Assembly: GCF_000485595.1 (NCBI RefSeq) | Contig: NW_014577383.1 | Coordinates: 1 to 62,520, forward strand | DNA from: Priapulus caudatus | Lineage: Eukaryota; Priapulida; Priapulimorpha; Priapulimorphida; Priapulidae | DNA: 62,520 nt | Direction of reading: 5' to 3' | In this document: positions 38,584-51,934 of the stretch, in pieces | How the letters are laid out: each line of letters starts with the position of its first letter | Position numbering within the stretch: the first letter of the stretch is position 1 | Position numbers and translations under genes: made by a program | Notes under the pieces: generated by a model | What the model was told of the DNA's origin: nothing | The model's input: the letters and a program-made list of their open reading frames with translations, nothing else | The model's database searches: none

Positions 38584-39103
38584 TAGTGGTTTGATCGTCG
38601 CGTCAGCACTGTAAAACGATACCGTCTCGCGCATAAGCAGAGTAAACAATTAGTAAAATAATATAAAATCTTTTCACATTACGCGCCACATCTACTTACA
38701 GATCTCGTTGCAGGTTCGTATATGGATAAATATGCGCGCACACACGCATGCGCACGCATACCCTAAACGCTATATTTCTTTCGCACCATTCCTTGTATAG
38801 TTACTAGGAGAGCTGAGCCCTGACAGAAGCGAACGAGGCATGGAACACAGATTCTATCCAGAGAGTTCGTTGCAGAATTCGCAAACCTGTGGAGCTATAT
38901 ATAATATAATATAATAAAATAACAAACGGTGTTACAATTAATTAATATGCAATTAAATATGCATAGTATTATTGTGATAAAAATATATAGTTTAACTCTG
39001 GTTGGATAAGACTACAGTTTTCCGGAATTATAATATATATATATAATCAAGTCGCATTTTTTGTTTTGTTATATTCCTTGGGTTATGGTTGGTTTTAGCA
39101 GCA

Positions 39104-39226
39104 CACGTTCTGGTAGCCACTAGCTTGAACGCATAAAAACGGCCGACGAAAATTATCTTGGCAGTCAACGGTGATCGACGCATGAGCGCTATCTTCACGT
39201 ACATTAATATAGGCATTGCAAGAAAA
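39104..39226. repeat. Partial 186-bp satellite monomer
   Basis: Matches the satellite at 40,342-41,008. Its last 69 bp (39158-39226) are repeated exactly at 40342-40410, so the displaced CBP block 39,227-40,341 is bracketed by a 69-bp direct repeat of satellite sequence. Confidence 0.8.
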
Positions 39227-40290
39227 ACCACAAGTTAATTATCATAGAGATTGTTATATATAGCACCTATGAACAAGTTGTCGGTTTGACTGTTTGTGTG
39301 TTTGATACTAATATGTGCCAAATTATTTCATACAGTCCGGTGTGAAGCAAGAAGTGAAACAGGAACCAAAGTCAGAGACATCCCCGTACCCAGGGAAGTC
39401 TGGTTCAGCCTCTTCCAGCCCGGGATCTGGGAAGGGAACAGGCAAGGGCATGGGCACCGGATTTGGCAAGGGCTTGGGAAAAGGCGGTGGTAAAGGCGGC
39501 GGTAAAGGCTGCGGTAAAGGCGGCGGGAAAGGCAGCGGGAAAGGCAGCGGCGTAGCGGCCAGCTTTGCTACGGGAATCAAAATCGAGCCGGACGTACAGG
39601 TGAGTAGAGGAGACAGGTAGTCTTGTCCGCAGATCAATCATCACTCACAGAGCGTGCAGCGACGCATGTGTGAAAATGTGCTACATGTAATCGTATGCTA
39701 TATAATAATGTACTAATATATAATATATTAGTATATATATATATATATATAATATATACTATATAATACTAACGTAATAAAATAATGTGATAATATTATG
39801 TATGTGACTTGCTGCGATGTTGTGCATTAACGATGAATCCGGTAACGTTGGTAACGTGCAGCCGTCGTCCTCATGTTCTACTACATAGTGTAAACCAGTC
39901 CTCCTGCCTGACCCACCTCACGCCAGTGTCAGCGTGACATCGCCCGTCAGGAGACCCCCTAACCTCATCGGATGATTCCCTAACGAGCGATCAACATCGT
40001 CCATCTGATGATTACCTGACGAGCAATCGTTTGTGTGTGCGGTAGCTGCCTCACAGTCGTTCCCACTCCGACGCTAATCACGAATCGTTGATTTCAGATC
40101 AAACAGGAGCCGAACACGGAGCAGAGGGAGGCGCGGGCTGTGCCGTGTGCAGCCGCAAAGGAAGGCGGCGTGGCAGTGAAGGAGGAACCGGGGAAGGCGA
40201 CGGGCGGGAAGGGGACGGCCGTCAGCGTCAAGTCGGAGACGGTGCAGGAGACGCCGAGACTGAAACCCAACAAGAAAGGTGAGCAGCAGC

Positions 40291-40341
<51 letters not shown>
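39227..40341 (+). other. CREBBP: Displaced intact block of CBP: two lysine-rich exons
   Basis: Lies upstream of the CBP start codon but encodes exons that belong between KIX and the bromodomain. Exon 39336-39599 (88 codons) begins SGVKQEVKQEP and continues into a GKG-repeat segment. Exon 40098-40278 begins IKQEPN and includes VKEEPG. The second ends in phase 1, exactly what exon 53622 (V-F-K-L-D-E-L) needs. Together they carry six psi-K-x-E SUMO consensus sites. This resembles the CRD1 repression region before the bromodomain in p300/CBP. An indel-rich copy lies in the correct place at 52,098-53,135. Confidence 0.75.
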
Positions 40342-41008
40342 TTGGCAGTCAACGGTGATCGACGCATGAGCGCTATCTTCACGTACATTAATATAGGCAT
40401 TGCAAGAAACTTAAGGCGTGATGCTGCGAGCAAAGTGAATATTTTAGATCGGATTTTACCCTGCACACGTGATGGCAGCCCGCCCACGACTAGCTTGAAC
40501 GCATAAAAACGGCCGACGAAAATTATCTTGGCAGTCAACGGTGACCGACGCATGAGCGCAATCTTCACGTACATTAATATAGGCATTGCAGGAAACGTAG
40601 GGCGTGATGCTGCGAACAAAATGAATATTTTAGATCGGATTTTACCATGCACACGTGATGGCAGCCCGCCCGCGACTAGTTTGAACGTATAAAAACGAGC
40701 GAAGAAAATTATCTTGACAGTCAACGGTTACTGAAGCATGAGCGCCATCTTCACGTACATTAATATAGGTCTAGCAGGAAACATATGGCATGATACTGCG
40801 AGCAAAGTGAATATTTTCGATCGGATTTTACCATGCACACGTGCTGGCAGCCCGCCCGGCTCCAGTTTGAACGTAGGAAAACGGCCGAAGAAAATTATCT
40901 TGGCAGTCAACGGCGACCGACCGTGACGTCGGAGGGCCATTTTCGTGTATCGTTGCGCGATGCTGCGAGCAAAGTGAATATTTTAGATCGAATTTTACCA
41001 TGCACACC
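40342..41008. repeat. 186-bp tandem satellite
   Basis: TTGGCAGTCAACGG words start at 40342, 40528, 40714 and 40900 (the third reads TTGACAGTC), a constant 186-bp period; the last monomer is partial. Since 186 is 62 codons, a minus-strand frame stays open over more than one monomer and repeats a motif including KIRSKIFTLLAAS. Degenerate relatives continue to about 41,480. It ends about 800 bp before the CBP start codon. Confidence 0.85.
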
Positions 41009-41821
41009 GTTAGTGAAGATTTGGAATACATTTATTTTTCTGTTACAAGGTTTAATTAAATATTTTACGGTACGTGCTTATTATGTTGGCTTCGTTTCCC
41101 TCTGCAAAATAAGTGCGCAATTAGAGGAAAACAATAAATCAACATAAAATTTACAGCTTTACACACCTGTTTTTTTTAAATTGATAAAATATTAGTTTTG
41201 GATATATCGCATATATTTTCCTCTTTGGCCGTCAACAGCAACATCGTTCCTGCCACGGCCACCATGGGGATCTTTAACAAATCCCATGATGCTGAGCGCC
41301 CCGTAAATCTTCGCGAATGACGCATTTACCGCAGTGGCCAATAGGAGGCATCGCTAGCCTTACTCGTACAATTCCGGAAACCTTCGTTGTTTTCTGTAGC
41401 GAGCGAAAGTTTTCCATCAACAGTCGCCATTTTTGTGAATTTTCGCATAGCTAAGTGAATATTTTGGCAGCATGATGGCACCTGTGTGACATCATAGACA
41501 TACACAATGAGATTTTAGTGAAAAACGTGTATCAATCTACGTGAATGGGGAAGAACATTGACGTTAAGATGTGATCAGCGTTCATGATTCGGTGGTCAAT
41601 ATCATCTGTTCGGGCCAGTGAAAAAACGGAGCAGAAGACGTCCTCCTGGACATCTCTTATAGTCGTTCAAGATAGTATTAATTATGCTCAAAGTCTTGGA
41701 AGGTGGTGACATCATATTGTCATCATCAGCTGGTGTCAATTATTGGCAACCTTTCCGGGGGTTTGACCAAGTATTAATTGGCCACAGGCCGAATTTCGGT
41801 TGATCGTGATTTGTTTTTAAA

Positions 41822-44800
41822 ATGGGTGAGCCTCATATCGATGGACCACCACCGAACAAGCGGGCACGAGTGTCTTCACCTTTATCAATGCCCAACAGCG
41901 GCAGCAATGCTAGCGGTAAGATGTTTTCATATATGATGCATAATCTGCACTGCTATTTGTATATATGTCTGTTATTAGGCATACTACTAATACTGAAAAT
42001 CAATTCAAATCAGTTATCACATTTTGATGAATTGGGAAAAAGCATCATAAACAACTTAATATATTTCGATTTGCCATCATGAGATGGCTGTGGTAATAGA
42101 AGTAGCAGTTCGCAGCAATGTCATATATTATCATTTTATATCTTACAAGTCAGTTGCCGGCGATAACATTTTTATTACTGCAAAACTTATACTCGCCCAT
42201 TTCATTCAACAGATTTCAACTTCATGTTGGACCTGGAAAAAGAACTTCCAGATGAGATAATGGGTGGTATGCCGGACATCGGACCTGGTAGTGTTGGCAG
42301 TAGCACTAGCAGCAATCACGATTTGCCTAATGGACTAGTGCAGCCAATCGCACCTCAGCTAGACAATCCGTCGCAGCTATCTCAAATGACACGGGTGAGA
42401 GCTGGAGGAATGGTCAATGCGAAGAACTATAATGCTTCCAGCCCTCAGCAAGTGTGCGGACTGTCGCCGGCTCCTAGTCCCCATAGTTTAGGTGGTGGTG
42501 GGATGCAGAAAAGTCCAGGAGCCGGTTCGAATGCCCTTACGTCGCCGCCACCGAACGTTATGATTAGTAGGTCGGCTACTCCATCCAGCTCACCTTATGG
42601 CATCAACACAAACAGTGTGCACATGAGTGAATCGATGGCAAGCCTATCCAACTGTGTCTCCAATATAGAATACTCGATGTCCGGTGTGCCGTCAGTGAAT
42701 GGCAAGCAACTGAATGTTGCCAGCAGTATAAGTGGTGCTACAGGTGCTAACCAAGTGCAATTGCCAAATCACATGATGAACGGTCCAGTTGTGAGTGGTG
42801 GAGGCTTGAGACCTGGCCTGGTGCGTAATATCCCTGTCAGTTCAGCAGTGTCATTAGGACCTAACAGTGTTATGGGGAACATGGCTTTTGCTCAAACGCA
42901 GCCACACGGAACCACTCAGATACCTGGTCAGGTATGGCTGCCACTTATTTATCGAGGATTTACGAAGATTTGCAAAAATGCTACGTTTGCTTGTCGTACT
43001 GTAAACGTTCCTCATAGATGAACTTACTATTTCACCGAAGTTATGGTTTAAGAAGTTTGAGTACTCGCTAAGGGATTATTGCTCATACTTTATATTTTAT
43101 CTTACAAGTGTATAATATTAGCATTTCGAATTTGGTTGTCTACCATTTTCAATATTTATATATATGCAGCGTGTGCACAATGGTGTGTGTGAACTTATTA
43201 TATTAAAACTCCTAAAAGTATTTTTATAAAAGGCCCGAGCATGTGCAATAAAAATTGTTTATTATAAAGCACAATACATTATATTATGTAACACTTTTGT
43301 ACTGGCAGAGAGGAGAGCAAGAATATTATTAGCAGCAGAATTAATTCCTTGAACATTATCTACTGGGAACGCAAACCATGTATCATTTTCGAATCGTTCC
43401 ATAAGCGTCGCCACCTAAGCATTGTCTACGATTTGCTGTTACAGGCACCAGTGAACAGTTTATCACCAAGCACGCTGCCGTCAGGCATGGCAGGCAATAA
43501 TAATCCCTACAGCAACACCATTCCACCAGCGATGAGGAACCCCGCAGCACCCAGGCAACAGGCTCCGGGCATGCAAGGTCCTAATGCAATGCAGCAGACC
43601 CCTGCAGCACAGCTCGGCCAGGTAAGGGAGCATGGCTTCTTCAGGCCCCGCGAGGTAAAAATACACTTTAGTATTCAACTGGAAGACAGATAGGTACTAG
43701 CAATGTCCAAGGATTCTGTGCTGGGAGACAGATGGGTCCTAGCACTGTCTAACGATTCTGTACTGGAAGACATATGGGTACTAGCAATGTCTAAGGATTC
43801 TGTATTGGGAGATGGATTAGCACTAGCAATGTCTGAGGATTTTGTAATGAGAGACAGATGGGTACTAGCAAAATTACTTATCTTGTCATTATACTGGAAC
43901 ATGGGACAATTTCTAGTCTTTCCACACCAATGAACCAGTCCAGCAAATCAGTCCTGATAAGCAGTTGCATCCCTATACCATATAGAATATGGAGTTGCTA
44001 ACATGCTGCTATCTACCGTATTTTACGGGGCTGCGCGGCGATACCATATCAAGACGTTTGTAGGCGCCATATCAGCTGAGTATCGTGGATGCTCTCTTGT
44101 CTGCAGGCGCAGGAGGGTGCGGCAGGAAGTCAGCCGAGGCCTCCTGTGCCGCCGGGCGCTCCTGGCCCGACCCAGACAGCTGACCCAGAGAAACGACGTC
44201 TCATTCAACAGCAACTGGTGCTGCTGCTGCACGCGCACAAGTGCCAGCGGCGCGAGCGAACCGATGACGGACAAGTGCGCGTCTGCAACCTGCCGCACTG
44301 CAAGACGATGAAGAACGTGCTCAACCACATGACGACGTGCCACGCTGGCAAGGCTTGCCAAGGTACGGGCCCCCACGCCGCGCGCACGCAGACTAGCGTC
44401 GGATGCTGCCTCTGCTCCGTGTGCATCCTCGTCAGTTCTAAAATGTCTGTGAGGAGTTCTGAGGACCTTCCTTGTTGAAGTTCAACTTATCTTTTAGATT
44501 TTCTAAAGAGAACAATAGAATATTTATTGATGGAGTTTTTTCCTCTATATAATCAGATGTGTGTTACAAACTAAATCGTGTCGTCTGTCGCAGTAAACTG
44601 TAATTTTGTAATTTGTATTTCTAAGTTTCTTTCTCAGAGAGTAAGGTGATTGTATGGTGCTATTAACACTGTGTTAATAGATGTGCATGTGTGAGATGTG
44701 TATGTGTGAGATTTACCTGAACCACTTCATTGCAGTTGCTCATTGTGCCTCCTCACGGCAAATCATTACTCACTGGAAGAACTGCACGCGACAAGACTGC

Positions 44801-44865
44801 CCTGTATGTCTGCCTCTAAAGACAGCCAACGACAGAGGGAGAACTCAAGGTATTATATGTGTGTG

Positions 44866-44901
<36 letters not shown>

Positions 44902-47900
44902 TGTGTGTGTTTATATATATATGTATAAATAAATACACATACATATTTATATACATATATATCTATATATATAATTATATATATATATTATTATATAATA
45001 TTGATCCCCCTAGAGTTGAAAGAACATTTCACTATTTCTTTGATCTAAGCAAGAATTGAGCACTGTATTGTTGTGGAATAATGTAATAGTCCATTGTCCC
45101 GCTTCGAAACATTGTCGAAGACTATCTGGACGGAATTTGTCTGGTATGAAATCGCTAGCGTTGATAAGATGGAGGTGACGCGGTCATCGGTTGAGAGTGA
45201 ACGAGCAGTCCAGGTGTGCTGTTGTGTGATAAGGTGCCAGGCTGCCAGCAGGCTCCAACCCGCACGTCTCAGCCCGCCGCCGCGCCGGGACGTCTTCGAC
45301 TGTGGACGCCGCCGCCATGCAAGACTCGGCATATCTACCGCCAGCGCCACCCACTCATCGACTCGTGCAGCTAGCCGAGAGCCGCCGCGACGGTCGGGCC
45401 CATCCGTCAGGCACCGCACAGACGACGGCCGTCCTCCGTCGCCGCATACGGCGAGATGGGTGAGGAAGCCGCAGGTCGGCTGTTCGATGTTTTAAATGGC
45501 AAAGGTGATGTTTGCCGATGGTTCAGCAGGGCGGCCCAGGTGGGACATTTCCTTCGAGGACAGGAGGCACAAGCGCCACTTGCACTGTACTTAATCGAGC
45601 TTCACGTAGACATGTACAAGAATTTTGAAATTCATGGAAGGCTGCACGAGCGGCAGCCAGGTGGGGCAGCCGCGAATATTTAAGCTTGGACCATCATTGA
45701 AATCTTTGTGAAAGATTGCATTAAGGGGCAACCAACAGCCCTTGCTGTCAGCACTGTGGGTAAAATTTGATCACCGGGAACAGCGACCCGGTGGAAATAA
45801 GCAGATCTGGCCGTCGTCCTCCATTTTTCGCTCGTAGACTGAAAAGATCGTCGGTCCGCGTTTGCGCAGTATCTTCTGAGTGTCACAAGGAGATGCTTGT
45901 AAATACCGTCTGCAGTATCACGAAAACGATTTCAGAGCTGCGCATAGCTCTGCGTGATGGAGTATGTGCGAGGCAGCTGTTCATTTAGCACGAAACCGCA
46001 GTAAGAATCGTCGAATCTTGAGCACATCTTATTATGGCCTCGGCGGATCTAAGAGGCGATATTGTTTATCTGGCGGGCAGTTCTGTCTCGAAGTTTTTAG
46101 CCGCGTCTTCTCTTTCGTCGTACTTTTTTTGATGCTTGGTAACAGCAGCTATGCCAGCTTAAACTGTCGCGGAGTGTTTATAATGCTTGGCCGCAGCCGC
46201 TGTTAACTGTTCGCTTGTCTTTTAATGAAGGTGGCTGCAGTGCGGATGTGGGTCCGCTCTTCTCATCAAGTCCGAGTGCCGAGGTGCACGCGGCGCCGCG
46301 AGTATGCACCTCTGCTGGCACGGCTGCGTCAAGCAGCGTTCTTCTGTGGAGGCACAGTCGGTAAGGGCCACACTGTTCTATGATGGCAGCCCGACGGGCG
46401 GATGTGGGAGTCCGTGGTGCCACTGGTGACTGTAGCCCGACGGGGAATGTGGGAGTTCGTGTGCCACTGTGATGTAGCCCAACGGGGATGTGGCCACTGT
46501 GATTTGTTAGTGTGTGATTTAGTCGAGATTTGTAGATTTAAAAGTGAATTGCTTAGTCAACATTTTCACACAAACAGTGTTAGGCGATCTAGTGGGGAAT
46601 CATTCTTGCTCCAATCATGTAAGGTAGGAGTCCGTTTTCCGCTGTATCAACCGGGAGAGGCACAACTCGCTCTGATAATCATTGCCCTAGTGTGATCGCC
46701 TTAACGTAAGCAGCGAACCTCTGCGTTTGAGATATCTCGCCCAGATACGCCCCCACGCACTCGGCGGCCCGCCTTAACAGATAAGGCAGCGAACAGCCTC
46801 TGCATTGAGATCTTCGCCCATACGCCTAAGTTAGCAGCGAACCGTTGCACGTTAGTAGCAGATAGGTCTCCAGCCCAGATACGCCTTAACGTAAGCAGCG
46901 AACCTCTGCATTTGAGATATCTCGCCCAGATACGCCTTAACGTAAGCAGCGAACCTCTGCATGTGGAGGATACTCTCCCCCATGATCGATACGCCTTAAC
47001 GTAAGGCAGCGAACCTCCGGCATTTTGAGAGTATGCTTGCGCCAATGAACCGCGTTAACATGTAACAGCGAACCTCTGCATTTGAGATATCTCGCCCAGA
47101 TACGCGTCATCTCGCGGTCGAATCTCGCAGTCGCCCCCGCGCACCAAAACACGACATAACACGGGCGAATTTCAGGGAGTGAAATCCCAGATTTTGCAGG
47201 CATGGCGAAGAGTCTGGCGTCGCAGGCCGGCATGCCGCTGCGGCCAGCCGACCGTCCAGCCAGCGCTGACCGCCGGCCGCGAGTCTCAATTCCTTGGTGT
47301 CTGTGCGCGGTGACAGACGAAGTGGAGGGGGTTGTGCGCAGGCTGTGTGCTCCGGTGCGCTGGGTCTGTGGTGTAGCGCTGGGCGTACTGCGTAGTGTGA
47401 GGTGGGCGGTGAGTAGGTGCGCCATCGCCTCGGCGTCGTCGCACTCCGACAGGTCCGATGAGGTCCTGTGCAGGTGTGCACTCAGGCGGTGGCTCTGTGA
47501 CACAGGACCTGCGAAACCACCTCGTGCACAAGCTGTGAGTGTCGACGACGCGGGGATGGCTTCACGTACTCACACACTACACAGCGCCACTACTCCACAC
47601 AGGGTCTGTACACACACTACAGGCCACAGCACGGTAGGTCGGACACACAGGTGCACACTACAGATACACACCGCGCGAACTCAACACACCGGTGCACACA
47701 CAGCTACAAGTCATCGCCAGGCGTACTCACCACACGGCTTACACACAGCTACCACGCACGTAGGTCACACCATGCTTGACACAGCCTACAGCACGCGCCA
47801 GGACTGACACACGTGCACAACAGCGACCTTTAACCCAAAAGACAGCACGTGACTCACACAGGGCTAGCACACACTTAGCACACGCGCGGTACTCACCACA

Positions 47901-50353
47901 GGCTTACACACACTACACACGGCACGTAGTCACAACAGGCTGTATCACACAGCTACACCGGCACGTGACTACAACGACAGACGGCTGCCACGAGCACCTA
48001 CACACGCGCGTGAGCTGCCCGACACGTGCACACACCGAACTACACAGTGCGCGTAGTCCACACACCGTGCAGCCACACGTACACTACACAGCGGGCGCGT
48101 ACTGCCCACAGGCTTACACCACACTACCACGTCACGTACTCAGCCAGCTGGCTTGACACCAACACATACACACAGCGACGGTACTCAACACAGGCTTATC
48201 GACACGATAGCGAGGTCGGCACGGACTCACACAGGCTTAGCACACACTAAAGCACGCACGTACTCACAAGGCTTAAGGCACCCTACCACACACGTACTCG
48301 ACACAGGCCTTACAGCACGAACTGACACATGCGGTACTAAACAGGCTTACACGCCCAACCCATAGACTACCCCCCGGACGCGCGCCGGCGCGCCGCGGCC
48401 TACACACGCGCGTGACTCACACACGTGCACGCCTAGCAGCACGACACGTACTCACCAGGCTTACCCACACACTACACGTGCACGTACTCTGATATAGGTT
48501 TACACACCACTAAACAGGCGCACGCATGCTCATCGACACTTCACACATGCGTGCGCTCCTAGCGTGTCGCTCAAAGCATGCGCACGTAGCAGTATATGAG
48601 CATGTCAGCATACTAGGTCTGCAAAGTACGTCCTAGGTTGATCATCAAAATGACATAACTTTTCGAGATAACAAGCCAGACGCTAGAGGAGGAGGCGGGG
48701 GGAGGAGAGGGGAGGCTAGCATCAACCTTGCTTTCAGGTCCACTGAGGAGATACAGTGTGGCAATAACACATGGTTGTTTGCTTGTGTAAAATGAGCTAT
48801 CACAACAAATAAACACCATTATAAATAAGTAGCGGCCGAGCCTTTCGTCAGTACTGCGAGAATGACTTCATGAGGTGATGTGGTACCCTGTCGTGGCGGT
48901 ATGCTGACCAGGTTCTTGTTTCTGCTATCGAGGGTGCAGGCGATATTTCCGACGCGGACCCCAGCGGCGTTGCATGATCGCCGATGATCAACCTAAGTCG
49001 CGTTACGCTCGGCAAGTCGAGGGGACATGTATGAGAGGCCACCAGCAGGGTGAGTGTCCGTCCTCGCGGCGTGTGGTGAACCTGTCATTTCATGTCTAGC
49101 CTGTTTGCTGGCTATTGGCCTTTGACTATCCGTAGACGCTTGTTACGTTACCAGATGCCAAGCGTGTTGTGTCGTGGTACTGAACTGTTGCTGTGAATAC
49201 CTATTTTGTTGCTTATCTACGATTAGTTCCTGTTGTTTTTCTACGTAGTTGCTCTGCGTTACCGTAACGCTTGTTTTGTTGTGACGTTTTTTCGTTAAAG
49301 TGTGGGGGTATAATACCTATTTTTGTTGTTACGCAAGTTGTTCTGTTGGCCTACTATTTGTTGGCTACCTACATTTTGTTGGTTATCTACATATTTTCTT
49401 GGTTTTTAGCTGGCGATTGACCTGTTTTATTGTTTACTTACTTATGATGTGATTATTTATGTACTATCTGGTTATTTATATTTTCCATTTGTTTTTCACC
49501 TTTTTCTGGTCACTACATACCTGTTCTATAGACACCGTCTGTTTTCGTACCTATCCCTATATTCTGATAGATGTAGCTAATCGTAATATTGCATGCCTGT
49601 ATGCTGGTATACGTTCTCGGGGCATGAAATTGTAGCCAAAAATGTGACACGCTCCAGGCTTTTACCCAAAGTTAACCAGGCCCTTAGACAAATTGAACAG
49701 GCCCTTACAAGATAAGCAAAATTTTGAATAAGCCAAGTGGACTGATTATGTGGGGGGGTTGAACCCGGCGGCCACCGGGCAAAATAACACTAATTTCGCG
49801 CACTGCGCTCTGTGGTTAAGTGCTGCTGGATGTTAACTAAACTGTGGTGCGGGGTGAGTGATGCGCCTCGTCATGCGCGTCCTCACGTGTCTTCTCTTCG
49901 TCCTCTCCCCTTCGCGCAGGAGGAGTACTACCAGCTGCTCGCCGAGAAGATCTACAAGATACAGAAGGAGCTGGAGGAGAAGAGGATGAATCGCATCAGC
50001 CGAGGCCCAGGTCAGCAGCTACCACAGCTTCCTTCCCGCATCACGGCTCCGAGTGAGTAGCAAGCCCCCGCGTGCGCGTCACGCTGCACCACGGCAGCTC
50101 GCGTCCGAGCACGGCTTCGCTCTCCCTTTTCAGCTGCTTCGTGCGCTTGTGTGTCTGGCAGCTGCAAACAGGCGGTCAGGTGTTACAGACATACGTACAG
50201 GCAGGCAAGCAGGCAGACAGGCAGGCAGACATACAGGCAGGCAGGCAGGCAGGCAGACAGGCAGACATACAGGCAGGCAGGCAGGCAGACAGACATACGT
50301 ACAGGCAGGCAGACAGGCAGGCAGACAGGCAGGCAGGCAGACATACGTACAAG

Positions 50354-50388
<35 letters not shown>

Positions 50389-51877
50389 ACAGACATACGT
50401 ACAGGAAGGCAGACAGGCAGGCAGGCAGACAGACATATGTACAGGCAGGCAAGCAGGCAGACAGGCAGACAGGCAGACATACAGGCAGGCAGGCAGGCAG
50501 ACAGGCAGGCAGGCAGGCAGACTTATGTGCATCGGTTACTGGTCATGGGGTGGAATGAGTTTCGTTAGTGTACCACGCATGTGGAACAATGCGGAATCTA
50601 ATGTTTTCTAGAATGCATGTTTGTTGTAATATCACTGGTCGGTCGCCTGTCTAACGAATCGAACACACCTGCACGAGTGCATCATCGAGAATACATGTTT
50701 GTTACGATACAACCGATCGTTTGTCTAACGAATCGAACACACCTGCACGAGTGCATCATCGAGAATATTTTGTGACATTGTCTACGTAACGAATCGAACG
50801 CCTACACATCTTGCGAGAATAAAATTTTCCACTGATGTCGCCGGTGTTCTTGCGCGGTGTTTTGCAGATGGCGGCGGAGCGGACGTGGGGGCGCTAGCAA
50901 GCGGCTCGATGCTGGGCGCGGGGGTGCACGCGGGCATGACCGTCTCACAGCTCGCGCACAACCTGCTCGTGAACAGCCCCGGCGTGTCGCAGCCTCCCCC
51001 CGTGATCTCATCGTCGCCGTCGCCACCGGCGACGGCCGGCTCACACGCCCTCACCACGGTGACGGCGAGCAGCCAGATGAACGGCCTCACCACCAGCACC
51101 AGCGTTAACGGCGTGCCGGGCGGGCAGACCCGCGGGCAGGTGAACGGGGTGGAAGGCAGCCCGCGTGCGACCGCCGCCGCCGCTGTTGCCACGAAACTGC
51201 CGAACAATCAAGTAAAGGTAGGTTGTTTACGTTGTGCTGTGTGTGTGCGTGCGTGCGTGCGTGCGTGTTCAAATTCCCATTAGGAATGTGCTGCTGAGTT
51301 GACCACCGCTGAATTCATTTGCGCAGAATGCGGGGGGAAAAAATCGCAAAGACCGTGCAAAGAGTTTGTTAACAGACCAGGTAATTCTGGCTCGAAATAG
51401 TGAATCGCTTAGAAGACTGAGCGTTGGTTGAACGTAGAGAAAGCCGTAGTTTATACCCATCATATTTCGATGAATATTACGATGATGTATGAAATATTAT
51501 ATGACAATATGATTCCAAGTGCTATTATTAGTGGTAGTAGTTACAATAGAATTTTATTAAGTCTAGTTGTAAGTACGTGACATAGGTCCTTCAGGCGACA
51601 CAAACATCATCCCAAAACTTCGGTTCGCGCCGAGTTGGGATGCACTGTCGTCGTTGTCGCACGTCCCTTACGTTGTTTCTCTGCTAGACGGAGCAGCTAA
51701 CTCTGCAGCAGCAGCTTCAGGGGCGGTTCCCCACGTCACAAGCCCAGCAGCTAGGGGAACAGTCCAGTGTTCACAGTCAGGGCCAGGTGCAGGGAAACCC
51801 TTACACCTCAGGTGAGTGCGTGCGACTCGTGCCGAACATGATGGGGACAATGAATAGGGCTCTGCTTGGTTGGAAAT

Positions 51878-51934
<57 letters not shown>

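Noticed and set aside
45231-46361. A CBP processed pseudogene or paralogue
   Set aside because: Introns and flanks are duplicated with the exons, and differences are mostly random indels over introns and exons alike, which fits sequence error better than gene decay.
46937-47503. 188-codon minus-strand frame
   Set aside because: It covers a minisatellite and the antisense of the KIX region; no coding signature.
46694-48520. Regularly spaced repeats considered as a CRISPR array
   Set aside because: This is animal DNA; the units are contiguous minisatellites without unique spacers.
50053-50611. Frames of 116-179 codons in several readings
   Set aside because: They are products of a CAGG/CAGA microsatellite; a CBP intron lies here.
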